This document shows, in pieces, positions 25,391 to 34,311 of a stretch of DNA of 64,000 bases. A program made the translations under genes and the position numbers. How positions within the stretch are numbered: the stretch's first letter is position 1; each line of letters opens with the position of its first letter. The DNA lies in assembly GCF_042678305.1 (NCBI RefSeq), contig NZ_JBHUDT010000001.1; one strand, 5' to 3'. The stretch is from Gelatiniphilus marinus. GTDB lineage: Bacteria > Bacteroidota > Bacteroidia > Flavobacteriales > Flavobacteriaceae. Under the pieces are notes generated by a model that saw nothing but the letters and a program-made list of their open reading frames with translations, was not told where the DNA came from and made no database searches.

Positions 25391-26803
25391 ATGAAAAAGA
25401 TTTTAACCCTTGTATTGGTTTCGGCATTAGGTGGAATTTTAACCCTAGGCGCATATAAATTATTATTAGAACCTGAGCAAAAACCTATTATTGCTTCAAA
25501 CCACAATACATCAACCTATTTGCCAACCAACCATGTAAAAAGCATCTATAATGTTGAAGAAAAAGCCAATTTTGTTGCCGCTGCCGAAAGTACGGTAAAC
25601 GCGGTTGTACACGTAAAAAATGTTTCGGTAGGTAGCAGCCAGATGTCTATTCAAGATTTGTTTTTTGGCAGAAACCCTAACCCACAATATCGATTAGGTA
25701 CGGGCTCTGGTGTTATTGTAGATCCATCTGGTTATATCATTACTAACAATCATGTTATAAAAAACTCTAAGGAGTTATCGGTTACTTTAAATAACAATAA
25801 AACCTACGAAGCAGAAATAATTGGTGCCGACCCAGAGACCGATATTGCTGTTTTAAAAATTGAAACAGATGAAGATTTACCAGTTGTAAATTTTGGTGAT
25901 TCTGATCAAGCACAAATAGGCGAATGGGTTTTGGCCGTGGGCAACCCTTTTAATTTAACATCTACAGTAACGGCGGGTATAATTAGTGCAAAATCAAGAG
26001 ATTTAACAGGTAGCCGTTCGCAATCTTTTATACAAACCGATGCGGCTGTAAACCCAGGTAATTCCGGTGGCGCTTTAGTAAATACCAATGGTGAGTTAAT
26101 TGGCATAAATACTGCCATATCGTCTCAAACTGGTTCTTATGTGGGCTACTCTTTTGCTGTACCTAGCAATATTGCCAGAAAAATATTTATGGATATTTTA
26201 GAATACGGTAATATACAAAACGGTGTTTTAGGTGTTTCTATTTTAAACAAAAACTCTGAAGAAGCTAAAGAATTGGGAGTAAACGAAATTGAAGGTGTGT
26301 ATGTAAGCGAAGTTACCCGTAAATCTGGTGCCGAAAAAGCGGGCCTAAAAAAAGGAGACATAATAAAAAAACTAGACCATATAGAAATTTCTAAGTTTGA
26401 AGATTTAAAAGGCTATCTAAAAACAAAACGCCCCAAAGATGTTGTAAATGTTAAGGTGCTTCGCGATGAAGAATTTTTAACCATTCCGGTAACCATCTCC
26501 AACATAGATATATTTTCTGCAGAGTTTATGGATATGGAATTTAAAGATTTATCTACCGATGTAAAAGACAAACACAACATACCGCATGGCGTTAGAATAT
26601 CAAAATCCAACAACAAATGGCTTAAAAACAATCTAGGTATCACAGAAGGTTACATTATTACCAAGATTAACGACAAAAAGATAGAATCCATACAAGATAT
26701 TTCAAAATTAAAAGAAAAATATGGCGACGATTATCTTGAAAATCTTAAAAGCTTAGCGTTTATTAATCGCTACGGAGAAAAAAAGGAAGTTATTTTTAAG
26801 TAA
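25391..26803 (+). CDS. HtrA/Deg family periplasmic serine protease
   Basis: The 470 residues start with a membrane or signal segment (MKKILTLVLVSALGGILTLGAYK). The trypsin-like domain has the catalytic triad: His in YIITNNHVIKNS, Asp in ETDIAVLKIE, Ser in NPGNSGGALVN. Two PDZ domains follow; the first contains GVYVSEVTRKSGAEKAGLKKGDII and the second YIITKINDKKIESIQDI. It degrades or refolds misfolded envelope proteins. Upstream lie four phased GTTAAA repeats (25284-25322) that may be operators. A strong terminator (26828-26870) follows, so it is monocistronic. The closest symbols would be degP or degQ; I leave the symbol empty because these cannot be told apart here. Confidence 0.95.
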   Translation: MKKILTLVLVSALGGILTLGAYKLLLEPEQKPIIASNHNTSTYLPTNHVKSIYNVEEKANFVAAAESTVNAVVHVKNVSVGSSQMSIQDLFFGRNPNPQYRLGTGSGVIVDPSGYIITNNHVIKNSKELSVTLNNNKTYEAEIIGADPETDIAVLKIETDEDLPVVNFGDSDQAQIGEWVLAVGNPFNLTSTVTAGIISAKSRDLTGSRSQSFIQTDAAVNPGNSGGALVNTNGELIGINTAISSQTGSYVGYSFAVPSNIARKIFMDILEYGNIQNGVLGVSILNKNSEEAKELGVNEIEGVYVSEVTRKSGAEKAGLKKGDIIKKLDHIEISKFEDLKGYLKTKRPKDVVNVKVLRDEEFLTIPVTISNIDIFSAEFMDMEFKDLSTDVKDKHNIPHGVRISKSNNKWLKNNLGITEGYIITKINDKKIESIQDISKLKEKYGDDYLENLKSLAFINRYGEKKEVIFK

Positions 26804-26827
26804 AACACTTTATAAAACCAAGGTATT

Positions 26828-26870
26828 ACAACCTCTTAAAACACCAAGATTTTAAGAGGTTGTTTTTTTT
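26828..26870 (+). terminator. Rho-independent terminator after htrA
   Basis: ACAACCTCTTAAAA (26828-26841) and TTTTAAGAGGTTGT (26850-26863) form a perfect 14-bp stem with an 8-base loop, followed by seven further T residues. Confidence 0.9.
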
Positions 26871-26903
26871 TGCCAATACGCTACGAAAACGTTTGAAATA
26901 TAG

Positions 26904-26911
26904 TATTTTTG
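26904..26911 (+). promoter_or_regulatory. Minus-7 box of GAPDH
   Basis: TATTTTTG matches TAnnTTTG, 50 bases upstream of the GAPDH ATG and directly after the htrA terminator. No minus-33 TTG was seen at 17-23 bases; an upstream TTTG is only 8 bases away. Confidence 0.45.
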
Positions 26912-26961
26912 CCAAAATTTTATCTTTTATGGCAAGGCCAAAAAACTAAACATTAAAAACA

Positions 26962-28410
26962 ATGCCTTTAAACAAAACATACGAAAAAGAATTGGCTTTT
27001 CAGGCCGACCGCCGAAAAGCAACCGTAGAGTTTATAAAAATTGTAAACGACCTTTGGTACGATAAATCCATCGAATTAGTAATTTTTAGAAACCAACTAA
27101 TAGACAGAAACGTAAGCCAGATTTTAAACCTGCACAACTACGCAGGTAAATTTGTACAAAAACCCATCTCAATTTTTGATTCGGTTGAAATTGCCCAAGC
27201 CATTAAGGCACTCGATTTGCCACCAGCAAAATTGGATATTGGAAAGCTAACCTACGAATTTCATTTGGATAACAATAAACACGGCAATGCCACGGCTTTT
27301 ATTGCAAGCAAATTAAAAGACGCTAGAAAAAATGGCAATATTACACCCAAAAATGTTGTTCTTTATGGTTTTGGGCGCATTGGGCGCCTAGTGGCCAGAG
27401 AGCTCATGACGCGTACAGGTAAAGGAAGCCAACTGCGATTAAGAGCCATTGTTACCCGAGGCGATATTACTGAAACCATTTTAGAAAAAAGAGCGGCTTT
27501 ACTGCGCAACGATTCCGTACACGGCGATTTTTCAGGAACCGTTTCTATCGACGCAAAAAACAAGGCCTTGATTATTAACGGGACCACGGTAAATATTATT
27601 TCTGCAAACGCACCAGAAGACATAGACTATTCTAAATACGGCATAAACAATGCTTTGGTAATCGATAACACCGGTGCATTTAGAGATAAAGGCGCTTTAA
27701 GCAGGCATTTAAAATCTAAAGGCGCAGACAAAGTGCTACTTACCGCCCCAGGAAAAGGCGTACCAAATATTGTTTACGGTGTCAATCATTTAGAAAACAA
27801 CCCTGATAAAGTCGATATTTTTTCAGCGGCATCTTGTACAACTAACGCCATTACACCTATTTTAAAAGCTATTGAAGATTCTTTTGGTGTTAAAAGCGGC
27901 CATTTAGAAACCATACACGCTTATACTAACGATCAAAACTTGGTTGATAATTTTCATAAAAAATACCGCCGTGGTCGTGCTGCCGGATTAAATATGGTTA
28001 TTACAGAAACCGGTGCAGGCAATGCTGTAGCCAAAGCTTTACCGAGTTTAGAAGGTAAATTAACCTCAAACGCCATTCGTGTACCGGTACCTAACGGCTC
28101 TTTGGCCATTTTAAATTTAGAGATTGAAAACAAAACATCGATAAACGGCATTAATACAATTTTAAAAAAATATGCCTTAGAAGGCGATTTGGTAGAGCAG
28201 ATAAAATACGAACTTAGTGATGAACTTGTTTCTAGCGACATTGTAGGTAGTTCTGCGCCATCAATTTACGACAGTAAAGCCACTATAGTTCGTGCCGATG
28301 GCAAAAATGTATTGCTTTATATTTGGTACGATAACGAATACGGTTACAGCCACCAAGTAATACGATTGGCAAAATATATAGCTAAGGTAAGACGTTATAC
28401 CTACTATTAA
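26962..28410 (+). CDS. Glyceraldehyde-3-phosphate dehydrogenase, long form
   Basis: This 482-residue GAPDH is about 150 residues longer than the common 330-residue enzyme. The extra N-terminal part (residues 1 to about 130) is a helical extension also seen in other Bacteroidota and some algae-type relatives. The NAD-binding fold begins at NVVLYGFGRIGRLVARELM. The catalytic cysteine lies in FSAASCTTNAITP and the His region in ETIHAYTNDQNLVD; the C-terminus has WYDNEYGYSHQ. Both glycolytic and gluconeogenic roles are possible. It is preceded by a TATTTTTG box (26904-26911) and followed by a hairpin terminator, and is likely monocistronic. Confidence 0.93.
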   Translation: MPLNKTYEKELAFQADRRKATVEFIKIVNDLWYDKSIELVIFRNQLIDRNVSQILNLHNYAGKFVQKPISIFDSVEIAQAIKALDLPPAKLDIGKLTYEFHLDNNKHGNATAFIASKLKDARKNGNITPKNVVLYGFGRIGRLVARELMTRTGKGSQLRLRAIVTRGDITETILEKRAALLRNDSVHGDFSGTVSIDAKNKALIINGTTVNIISANAPEDIDYSKYGINNALVIDNTGAFRDKGALSRHLKSKGADKVLLTAPGKGVPNIVYGVNHLENNPDKVDIFSAASCTTNAITPILKAIEDSFGVKSGHLETIHAYTNDQNLVDNFHKKYRRGRAAGLNMVITETGAGNAVAKALPSLEGKLTSNAIRVPVPNGSLAILNLEIENKTSINGINTILKKYALEGDLVEQIKYELSDELVSSDIVGSSAPSIYDSKATIVRADGKNVLLYIWYDNEYGYSHQVIRLAKYIAKVRRYTYY

Positions 28411-28523
28411 CGAAACCCTTAGTTGCCTAAACAAAACCCAATGGCAACACGCCTTGTTTAATATGGCCAAACTTTTAAATTTTTTTTTGAAATCTAAACC
28501 CAAATTTCAATCGTATATAAAGC

Positions 28524-28546
28524 AGCCTCATTTTATGAGGCTTTTT
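28524..28546 (+). terminator. Terminator after GAPDH
   Basis: AGCCTCAT-ttt-ATGAGGCT (28524-28542) is a perfect 8-bp stem followed by TTTT, 114 bases after the GAPDH stop and before the coiled-coil gene at 28627. Confidence 0.85.
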
Positions 28547-28626
28547 CTTAAATGCAAAGCCATTAATAAACATAATTTTATAACTTCGTAAAAACCAAAA
28601 AACAACCCTTTTTAAACCAATCGTAA

Positions 28627-29247
28627 ATGAATCCTATTAAGCACGCCCCATTTATCATTCTTTTTTTAACAATTTCACTAACCGGTTTTTCGCAAGCTAA
28701 ACCAGAAGAAGACCTCTCTTTAAAAAACGGTACTATAGCCAATCAATTTGAATATGTTTTAAGAAAATCAGGCAATTTTAAAGGCACAAACGGGCAAGCC
28801 TACGAAGCCGTAAAACGCAGCATGTTTTTTACCTTGCGAGCAAACACGCTAGATTCTTTAAAAACATTAAAAACCAAATTAGAAAACTCTAAAACCACTG
28901 TTGGAGCCCAACAAAAAGAAATTAACGATTTAAAAACCGCACTAAACAGCACACAATCAACACTAGACGCTACAAATTTAGAGAAAGACAGCATGTCGCT
29001 GCTGGGTATGCGAATGAGCAAAACCAACTACAATGTGGCAATGTGGACTATTATTGCAAGTTTAATGGCCTTATTTGTTTTATTTGTTTACAAGTTTAAA
29101 AACAGCAATGCCATTACGCGAGATGCTAAAAAAGCTTTGGAAGAAATTGAAGAAGAATTTGATGAACACCGCAGAATAGCTTTAGAGCGCGAGCAAAAGG
29201 TAAGGCGCCAACTGCAAGACGAAATAAACAAACAGAAAGGTGTTTAA
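28627..29247 (+). CDS. Exported coiled-coil protein with one membrane helix
   Basis: This is a 206-residue protein with a signal peptide (ILFLTISLTGFSQ), a coiled-coil region (residues 75-120, rich in heptads such as LKTKLENSKTTVGAQQKEIN), a single transmembrane helix (VAMWTIIASLMALFVLFVYKF, about 138-158), and a charged cytoplasmic tail (KKALEEIEEEFDEHRRIALE). The orientation would place the coiled coil in the periplasm. Bacteroidota members of this family are often labelled as tRNA (guanine-N1)-methyltransferase, which I reject: no SAM motif or knot is visible. The role is unknown. It lies downstream of the GAPDH terminator and has its own transcript start. Confidence 0.72.
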   Translation: MNPIKHAPFIILFLTISLTGFSQAKPEEDLSLKNGTIANQFEYVLRKSGNFKGTNGQAYEAVKRSMFFTLRANTLDSLKTLKTKLENSKTTVGAQQKEINDLKTALNSTQSTLDATNLEKDSMSLLGMRMSKTNYNVAMWTIIASLMALFVLFVYKFKNSNAITRDAKKALEEIEEEFDEHRRIALEREQKVRRQLQDEINKQKGV

Positions 29248-29500
29248 TGCTACCAATTGTTATTTTGAAAGTATGCAAAAAGCCTTAAAATATTTGTTTT
29301 AATGCTGAAATTTGCCAAATATCACCAATTTAATTTTGTAAAGCCATACAAAAAACGAAGTTGCTTTTTTGTTCTACAACGCTGCAATTGGTTTGTATAG
29401 CTGTAGCTATGGAAATTATGAGCAAGGGATAGAGTTGAAAATGAACCCGTTTTAATTAAATTAGGTGTAACACCAACAAAACACCCAAAAGAATCTATGG

Positions 29501-32500
29501 CTACATGTTTCTTCGGTACTGCCCGCCAACTTCAAACAAAGCCTTGGTAATTTGCCCAAGCGAACATGTTTTGGTAACATCCATTAAAGCTTCAAAGATA
29601 TTTTCGTTGTTTAGAGCTTTCTTTTGAAGCCCTTTTAATAACGCTTTTGCATTATTTGACTTATGAAGGTTTTCTAGTGTTTTAATTTGAAATTGCTTTT
29701 CTTCTTCTGTAGCCCTAATGATTTCCTTAGGAACAATAGTTGGAGACCCTTTAGAGCTTAAAAACGTATTTACTCCAATTATCGGGAATTTACCGCTATG
29801 TTTCAAAGTTTCGTAATACAAACTTTCTTCTTGTATTTTACTGCGCTGATACATGGTTTCCATGGCTCCGAGCACACCGCCGCGATCGGTAATCCTGTCA
29901 AACTCCAAAAGCACAGCTTCTTCAACCAAATCGGTTAATTCTTCAATAATAAAAGAACCCTGAATTGGATTTTCGTTTTTGGCCAAGCCCAATTCTTTAT
30001 TAATAATTAATTGAATAGCCATGGCACGACGAACCGATTCTTCAGTTGGTGTTGTAATGGCTTCATCGTAAGCATTGGTGTGCAGCGAGTTACAGTTATC
30101 GTAAATAGCATACAAAGCTTGTAATGTGGTACGAATATCGTTAAAATCAATTTCCTGGGCATGCAAACTGCGTCCGGAAGTTTGAATATGGTACTTTAAC
30201 ATTTGCGCCCTGGCATTGGCACCATATTTATGCTTCATGGCTTTGGCCCAAATTTTTCTGGCAACACGACCAATAACAGCATATTCCGGATCGATGCCGT
30301 TTGAAAAGAAAAACGATAGGTTGGGCCCAAATTTATTGATGTCCATGCCACGGCTTAAATAATATTCTACGTAAGTGAAACCATTGGATAAAGTTAGTGC
30401 CAATTGCGTAATAGGGTTTGCCCCTGCTTCGGCAATATGATAGCCAGAAATAGAAACCGAATAAAAGTTACGAACATTATTTTCAATAAAATATTCTTGT
30501 ACATCGCCCATTAAACGCAAGGCAAATTCTGTTGAAAAAATACAGGTATTTTGCGCTTGGTCTTCTTTTAAAATATCGGCTTGAACGGTGCCACGAACCT
30601 GAGCAATCGTTTTCTTTTTAATGTCTTGGTAAACGTCTTTTGCTAATACTTGATCTCCTGTTACACCTAACAACATTAAGCCTAAACCATTATTTCCTTC
30701 GGGTAAATCGCCATTGTATTTTGGACGCTCTTTGCCTTTATATAGTTTATCAATTTTTGTTTTTACGTCGCCTTCCAGTCCGTTTTCTTTTATATAAATT
30801 TCGCACTGTTGGTCGATGGCCGCATTCATAAAAAACCCCAAAAGCATGGGTGCCGGCCCATTTATAGTCATACTTACCGAGGTCTTTTCGCTTGCCAAAT
30901 CGAAACCGGAATATAATTTTTTAGCATCGTCTAAACAGCATATTGAGACACCTGCGTTTCCTATTTTACCATAAATATCGGGTCTGAAACCGGGGTTGTT
31001 TCCGTAAAGCGTTACGCTATCGAAAGCAGTCGATAAACGTTTTGCGGGCAAACCTGCGCTAAGGTAATGAAAGCGCCTGTTGGTTCGTTCCGGTCCACCT
31101 TCGCCGGCAAACATTCTTGCTGGATCTTCGCCAGTTCGTTTAAACGGATATAAACCTGAAGTGTATGGAAATTCTCCTGGTACATTTTCTTGTAAGCACC
31201 ATTTTAAAATATCGCCCCAAGCTTGATATTTTGGTAACGCTACTTTTGGTATTTTTAAATGTGAAAGCGATTCGGTGTGGGTTTCAATTTTTATCTCTTT
31301 ATCTCTAACTTTAAATGAATAGATTGGGTTTTTATATGTATTTACTTTATCGTTCCAACCTGTAATTATTTCCCAGCTGTATGGGTCGAGGTTTAGTTTT
31401 ACGCGGTCGAATTCTGCGATAAGCATGCTAATGAAGTCTTTGTTCTCGACTGTGCTGGAACTGATAGACTCGGTTTCAATTCCTGCTTTATCTAATCGTG
31501 GTTCGGTTCCAATAACAGATTCTAAGGTTTTATAAATACCGTAAAGTTTTTGAGCAACCTGAACATACGCATTGGCTTTCTTGTCGTAAGCCCGATTGTT
31601 TTCGGCAATTTCTGACAAATAACGGATCCTTTTAGGCGGAATAATAAAAATCTTTTCGCTCATGTCTCCTGAAATTTCGAAAGTCGATTTTAAATCGGCA
31701 TCTGTCTTATCAACCAACTTATCCATAATGGCTTTGTACAGCCTGTTCATTCCGGGGTCGTTAAACTGAGATGCAATGGTGCCAAAAACGGGCAATTCGT
31801 CTAGATTAACATCCCAAAGATTATTGTTACGCATGTATTGTTTTTTTACATCGCGCAGTGCGTCTAAGGCCCCTTGTTTATCGAATTTATTAATAGCTAC
31901 CAAATCAGCAAAATCCAACATATCGATTTTTTCCAATTGTGTTGCTGCGCCAAATTCTGGGGTCATTACATAAAGCGCTACATCAGAATGTTCTATAATT
32001 TCGGTATCCGATTGCCCAATTCCGGAGGTTTCTAAAATAATCAAATCGTATTCGGCAGCTTTTAAAACCTCAACCGCTTCATTTACGTGTTTAGACAACG
32101 CCAAGTTAGATTGTCGTGTGGCCAAACTGCGCATATAAACTCTGGGATTGTTTATAGCATTCATTCTAATTCTATCGCCTAAAAGGGCGCCTCCTGTTTT
32201 ACGTTTTGAAGGATCTACCGATACAATACCAACTGTTTTCTTTGGGAAATCTATTAAAAACCTTCTAACTAATTCATCGACCAAAGAAGACTTTCCTGCG
32301 CCACCGGTTCCTGTAATTCCCAATACAGCCCCTCCTAACCTCCTCAAAGGGGAGGAATCCTTAATAGGATAAGGAAACACTCTCTTATAATCTTCGTTAT
32401 TATTCTCTGCAAGCGAAATTAATCTTGCTATGGTATTTACATCTTTATTTTTTAGGCTTTCTAAAACCTTATTTTTTCCCATTTCCAGTAACCAAGAACC

Positions 32501-32989
32501 GTCTTCATTACATACTTTTCCATGAGTATCTGGCTTCCCTTCTTTGGAGGTGTTTGGGGAGGCTTTCTCTACCAAATCGTTAATCATGCCTTGCAAACCC
32601 ATTTCTCTTCCATCATCTGGAGAATAAATTCGGGCAATCCCATAGGCCATCAATTGCTTAATTTCATGTGGCAGAATAACGCCGCCGCCGCCGCCAAAAA
32701 TCTTGATGTGGGATGCGCCTCTTTCCTTAAGAAAATCGAACATATACTTAAAATACTCGTTGTGCCCACCTTGATACGAGGTTAAACAAATGGCATTTAC
32801 ATCTTCTTGAATGGCTGTATTTACAACCTCTTCTACACTTCGGTTGTGCCCCAAGTGAATTACCTCAACACCTGTTGCCTGAATAATGCGCCGCATAATG
32901 TTTATAGAAGCATCGTGCCCATCAAAAAGCGATGCGGCAGTTACAATTCTAACTTTGTGCTTTGGTTTGTATGGTTTAGTTTGTGCCAT
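29501..32989 (-). CDS. icmF: Fused B12-dependent acyl-CoA mutase IcmF (isobutyryl-CoA mutase/GTPase)
   Basis: The 1162 residues contain three fused modules. (1) N-terminal B12-binding domain with DGHDASINIMRRI and GGGGGVILPHEIK. (2) MeaI-like G-domain with P-loop GITGTGGAGKSS (224-235), VSVDPSKRKTGGALLGD, and NKFDK. (3) TIM-barrel mutase large domain with PYTSGLYPFKRTGEDPARMFAG. The phenylalanine in YPFKR replaces the tyrosine of methylmalonyl-CoA mutase, so isobutyryl/n-butyryl-CoA type substrates are inferred. The module order and length fit IcmF, where the G-domain chaperones adenosylcobalamin loading. Two extra stretches at 143-152 and 211-222 look like translated palindromic repeats (see findings). 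The gene is alone on the minus strand. Confidence 0.92.
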   Translation of the reverse strand: MAQTKPYKPKHKVRIVTAASLFDGHDASINIMRRIIQATGVEVIHLGHNRSVEEVVNTAIQEDVNAICLTSYQGGHNEYFKYMFDFLKERGASHIKIFGGGGGVILPHEIKQLMAYGIARIYSPDDGREMGLQGMINDLVEKASPNTSKEGKPDTHGKVCNEDGSWLLEMGKNKVLESLKNKDVNTIARLISLAENNNEDYKRVFPYPIKDSSPLRRLGGAVLGITGTGGAGKSSLVDELVRRFLIDFPKKTVGIVSVDPSKRKTGGALLGDRIRMNAINNPRVYMRSLATRQSNLALSKHVNEAVEVLKAAEYDLIILETSGIGQSDTEIIEHSDVALYVMTPEFGAATQLEKIDMLDFADLVAINKFDKQGALDALRDVKKQYMRNNNLWDVNLDELPVFGTIASQFNDPGMNRLYKAIMDKLVDKTDADLKSTFEISGDMSEKIFIIPPKRIRYLSEIAENNRAYDKKANAYVQVAQKLYGIYKTLESVIGTEPRLDKAGIETESISSSTVENKDFISMLIAEFDRVKLNLDPYSWEIITGWNDKVNTYKNPIYSFKVRDKEIKIETHTESLSHLKIPKVALPKYQAWGDILKWCLQENVPGEFPYTSGLYPFKRTGEDPARMFAGEGGPERTNRRFHYLSAGLPAKRLSTAFDSVTLYGNNPGFRPDIYGKIGNAGVSICCLDDAKKLYSGFDLASEKTSVSMTINGPAPMLLGFFMNAAIDQQCEIYIKENGLEGDVKTKIDKLYKGKERPKYNGDLPEGNNGLGLMLLGVTGDQVLAKDVYQDIKKKTIAQVRGTVQADILKEDQAQNTCIFSTEFALRLMGDVQEYFIENNVRNFYSVSISGYHIAEAGANPITQLALTLSNGFTYVEYYLSRGMDINKFGPNLSFFFSNGIDPEYAVIGRVARKIWAKAMKHKYGANARAQMLKYHIQTSGRSLHAQEIDFNDIRTTLQALYAIYDNCNSLHTNAYDEAITTPTEESVRRAMAIQLIINKELGLAKNENPIQGSFIIEELTDLVEEAVLLEFDRITDRGGVLGAMETMYQRSKIQEESLYYETLKHSGKFPIIGVNTFLSSKGSPTIVPKEIIRATEEEKQFQIKTLENLHKSNNAKALLKGLQKKALNNENIFEALMDVTKTCSLGQITKALFEVGGQYRRNM
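32329..32360 (-). repeat. Palindromic repeat in frame in icmF, linker before the P-loop
   Basis: On the minus strand the sequence has CCTCC-cctttga-GGAGG, then a T-T-AGGAGGGG end, a widely dispersed type of flavobacterial repeat. It encodes SSPLRRLGGA (residues about 212-221) just before GITGTGGAGKSS. Relatives of IcmF have no such residues there as far as I recall. Confidence 0.6.
32529..32567 (-). repeat. Second repeat-like stretch in frame in icmF
   Basis: On the minus strand GCCTCCCCAAACACCTCC-aaag-AAGGGAAG is a degenerate form of the repeat GCCTCCCCAAACCCCTCC. It encodes ASPNTSKEGKPD (residues about 143-154), directly after the B12 domain. The palindrome is imperfect, so this is less certain than the copy at 32329. 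Confidence 0.45.
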
Positions 32990-33118
32990 TCTTAAAGAAT
33001 CTTGAATTTTATGTTGCTAATTTACGGAATATTCAAAAAATTGGAGTGTTTATATTGGATTATCTAAAGTTTTAAAAATTTCATTTTTTGCTTAGATTAC
33101 CGATTTCTCGAGAATAAC

Positions 33119-33134
33119 TCCCAACGCTTCGGGA
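33119..33134. repeat. Degenerate TCCCGAAGCTTCGGGA-type palindrome
   Basis: TCCCAACGCTTCGGGA differs from the perfect word at two positions. It lies between two CTCGAG words and belongs to the three-copy family seen at 11571 and 25206. Confidence 0.5.
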
Positions 33135-33267
33135 CAACAGAAACCCAGAAACTGAGCCTCGAGGTATTCTTTTCGATTAAAATGTGACTTTATTTTTTTC
33201 TTGTGTCTAAAAAAACATTAATAAAACCTAAGCAACTAATTATCGGATTATTTGAAGTTTTGCTCTC

Positions 33268-33298
33268 AAAGGCATCTGCTCCCTAGATGCCTTTTTAT
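33268..33298 (+). terminator. Hairpin terminator without an upstream plus gene
   Basis: AAAGGCATCT (33268-33277) and AGATGCCTTT (33285-33294) form a 10-bp stem with a 7-base loop followed by TTATTT. On the minus strand the stem is followed only by TTTGAG, so the plus strand is favoured. No plus gene precedes it; a small RNA could end here. Confidence 0.6.
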
Positions 33299-33316
33299 TT
33301 AAACTATGCCCATTAA

Positions 33317-34270
33317 CTACAACCCATAAATAGCGCCTTGTTTAGCAAAACGGAATCCTAAATTTTGAATGCTATCTTTTAACCTATGACTATCTTTTAT
33401 AGTGGGATTGGTGTGATTAAAATGAATAAAGTGGATTTTGTTTTTCGTTTCAATGGATTCATTTTCAAACAGCGTTGTAGTCTCGGTGGTAAACGGATGC
33501 GGTATTTTACTCATATCCCTGTCTAATTCGCCAGCTTTAAAAAAAGAGGCATCTAAAAATGCGTAATCTACTTTTTTAACTTCTTCAATAATATCTCTTT
33601 TCCATACATTCCACTTATCAATATCTGGAATAAATAAGGCTGATTTGTTTTGCCCCTTAATTTTATACCCCACCGTTTCGGAATATTCGTCGCGATGCGG
33701 CACTAAAAAAGGAATCACTTTTAATTTTGAATTTAATACGATAGTTGAATCGTTTTGAAGCCGTTTCAAATCAATATTATTTAAGCTTACCAATTGACTC
33801 CACGGCCCGTTATTTTCTAAATATGTTTTCATTTTTGGCATCGCGTAAACCGGAATGCTATTTCCACCTAAAGCTTCTCTCCCAAAATACATCAAACCTG
33901 TGTAATGCCCAATATGCGCATGGGTTAAAAATACGCCATCAATCACGTTGTTATTATCTAAATGCGTTTTTAGCAACTGCGTTTGTGCAGCAATATCTGG
34001 CGTGGCATCAAAAAGCCATTTTTTTTGATTTTCTAAATCTAACAAACCCAAACACGAAATTAATTTCTTTGATTCTTCAGCATTATAAAAAGCTTCACAA
34101 CAGGTTTTATTACAATTAATTTGAGGAAACCCGGCATCTTGTGCAATACCTAAAACCGTAATGAATTGCATGGGTTTTTCATCTAAATTACAACCTGTTT
34201 TCTTTTCTTTATTTTGACAATTAAACAGCATAAAGCAAAATATTAGGCATCGTATTTGCAACATCTTCAT
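33317..34270 (-). CDS. PqqB-like metallo-beta-lactamase-fold hydrolase, lipoprotein
   Basis: The 317-residue protein begins with MKMLQIRCLIFCFMLFNCQNKE, a likely lipoprotein signal ending in NC. The domain starts ITVLGIAQDAGFPQINCNKTCC, very like PqqB. The metal motif THAHIGHYTGLMYFGREALG has histidines in the HxHxxH pattern with glycine replacing the usual aspartate. The downstream histidines (VPHRDEY) and HFIHFNHTNP follow. It is likely anchored outside the inner membrane. No other pqq gene is nearby, so this is a PqqB-like enzyme and not a cofactor biosynthesis gene. ATG 34270 or 34264 both fit; the frame open from 34306 has no signal. It diverges from the DUF4197 gene with only 41 bases between. 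Confidence 0.78.
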   Translation of the reverse strand: MKMLQIRCLIFCFMLFNCQNKEKKTGCNLDEKPMQFITVLGIAQDAGFPQINCNKTCCEAFYNAEESKKLISCLGLLDLENQKKWLFDATPDIAAQTQLLKTHLDNNNVIDGVFLTHAHIGHYTGLMYFGREALGGNSIPVYAMPKMKTYLENNGPWSQLVSLNNIDLKRLQNDSTIVLNSKLKVIPFLVPHRDEYSETVGYKIKGQNKSALFIPDIDKWNVWKRDIIEEVKKVDYAFLDASFFKAGELDRDMSKIPHPFTTETTTLFENESIETKNKIHFIHFNHTNPTIKDSHRLKDSIQNLGFRFAKQGAIYGL

Positions 34271-34311
34271 TAGTAAAAATATATCTTTGTTAAATATATA
34301 AAACATAAATT

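Larger units (their letters stand above)
32990..33316. other. 327-base intergenic region with orphan hairpins
   Basis: No open frame of note. It contains a degenerate TCCCAACGCTTCGGGA palindrome (33119-33134), CTCGAG at 33107 and 33158, and a plus-strand terminator (33268-33298) with no plus-strand gene before it. Confidence 0.55.

Noticed and set aside
28627..29247. tRNA (guanine-N1)-methyltransferase label
   Set aside because: Relatives often carry this name, but the protein has a signal peptide, coiled coil and one membrane helix, and no SAM-binding motif.
29390..29455. Third copy of the structured element (AAGGGATAGAGTTGAAAATGAACCCG)
   Set aside because: It contains a GGGAT...GAAAA...CCCG arrangement reminiscent of the elements, but neither conserved box nor the GCGTT/AACGC stem is present.
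33317..34270. PQQ biosynthesis gene pqqB
   Set aside because: The start resembles PqqB, but it has a lipoprotein signal and an altered metal motif, and no other pqq gene is nearby.
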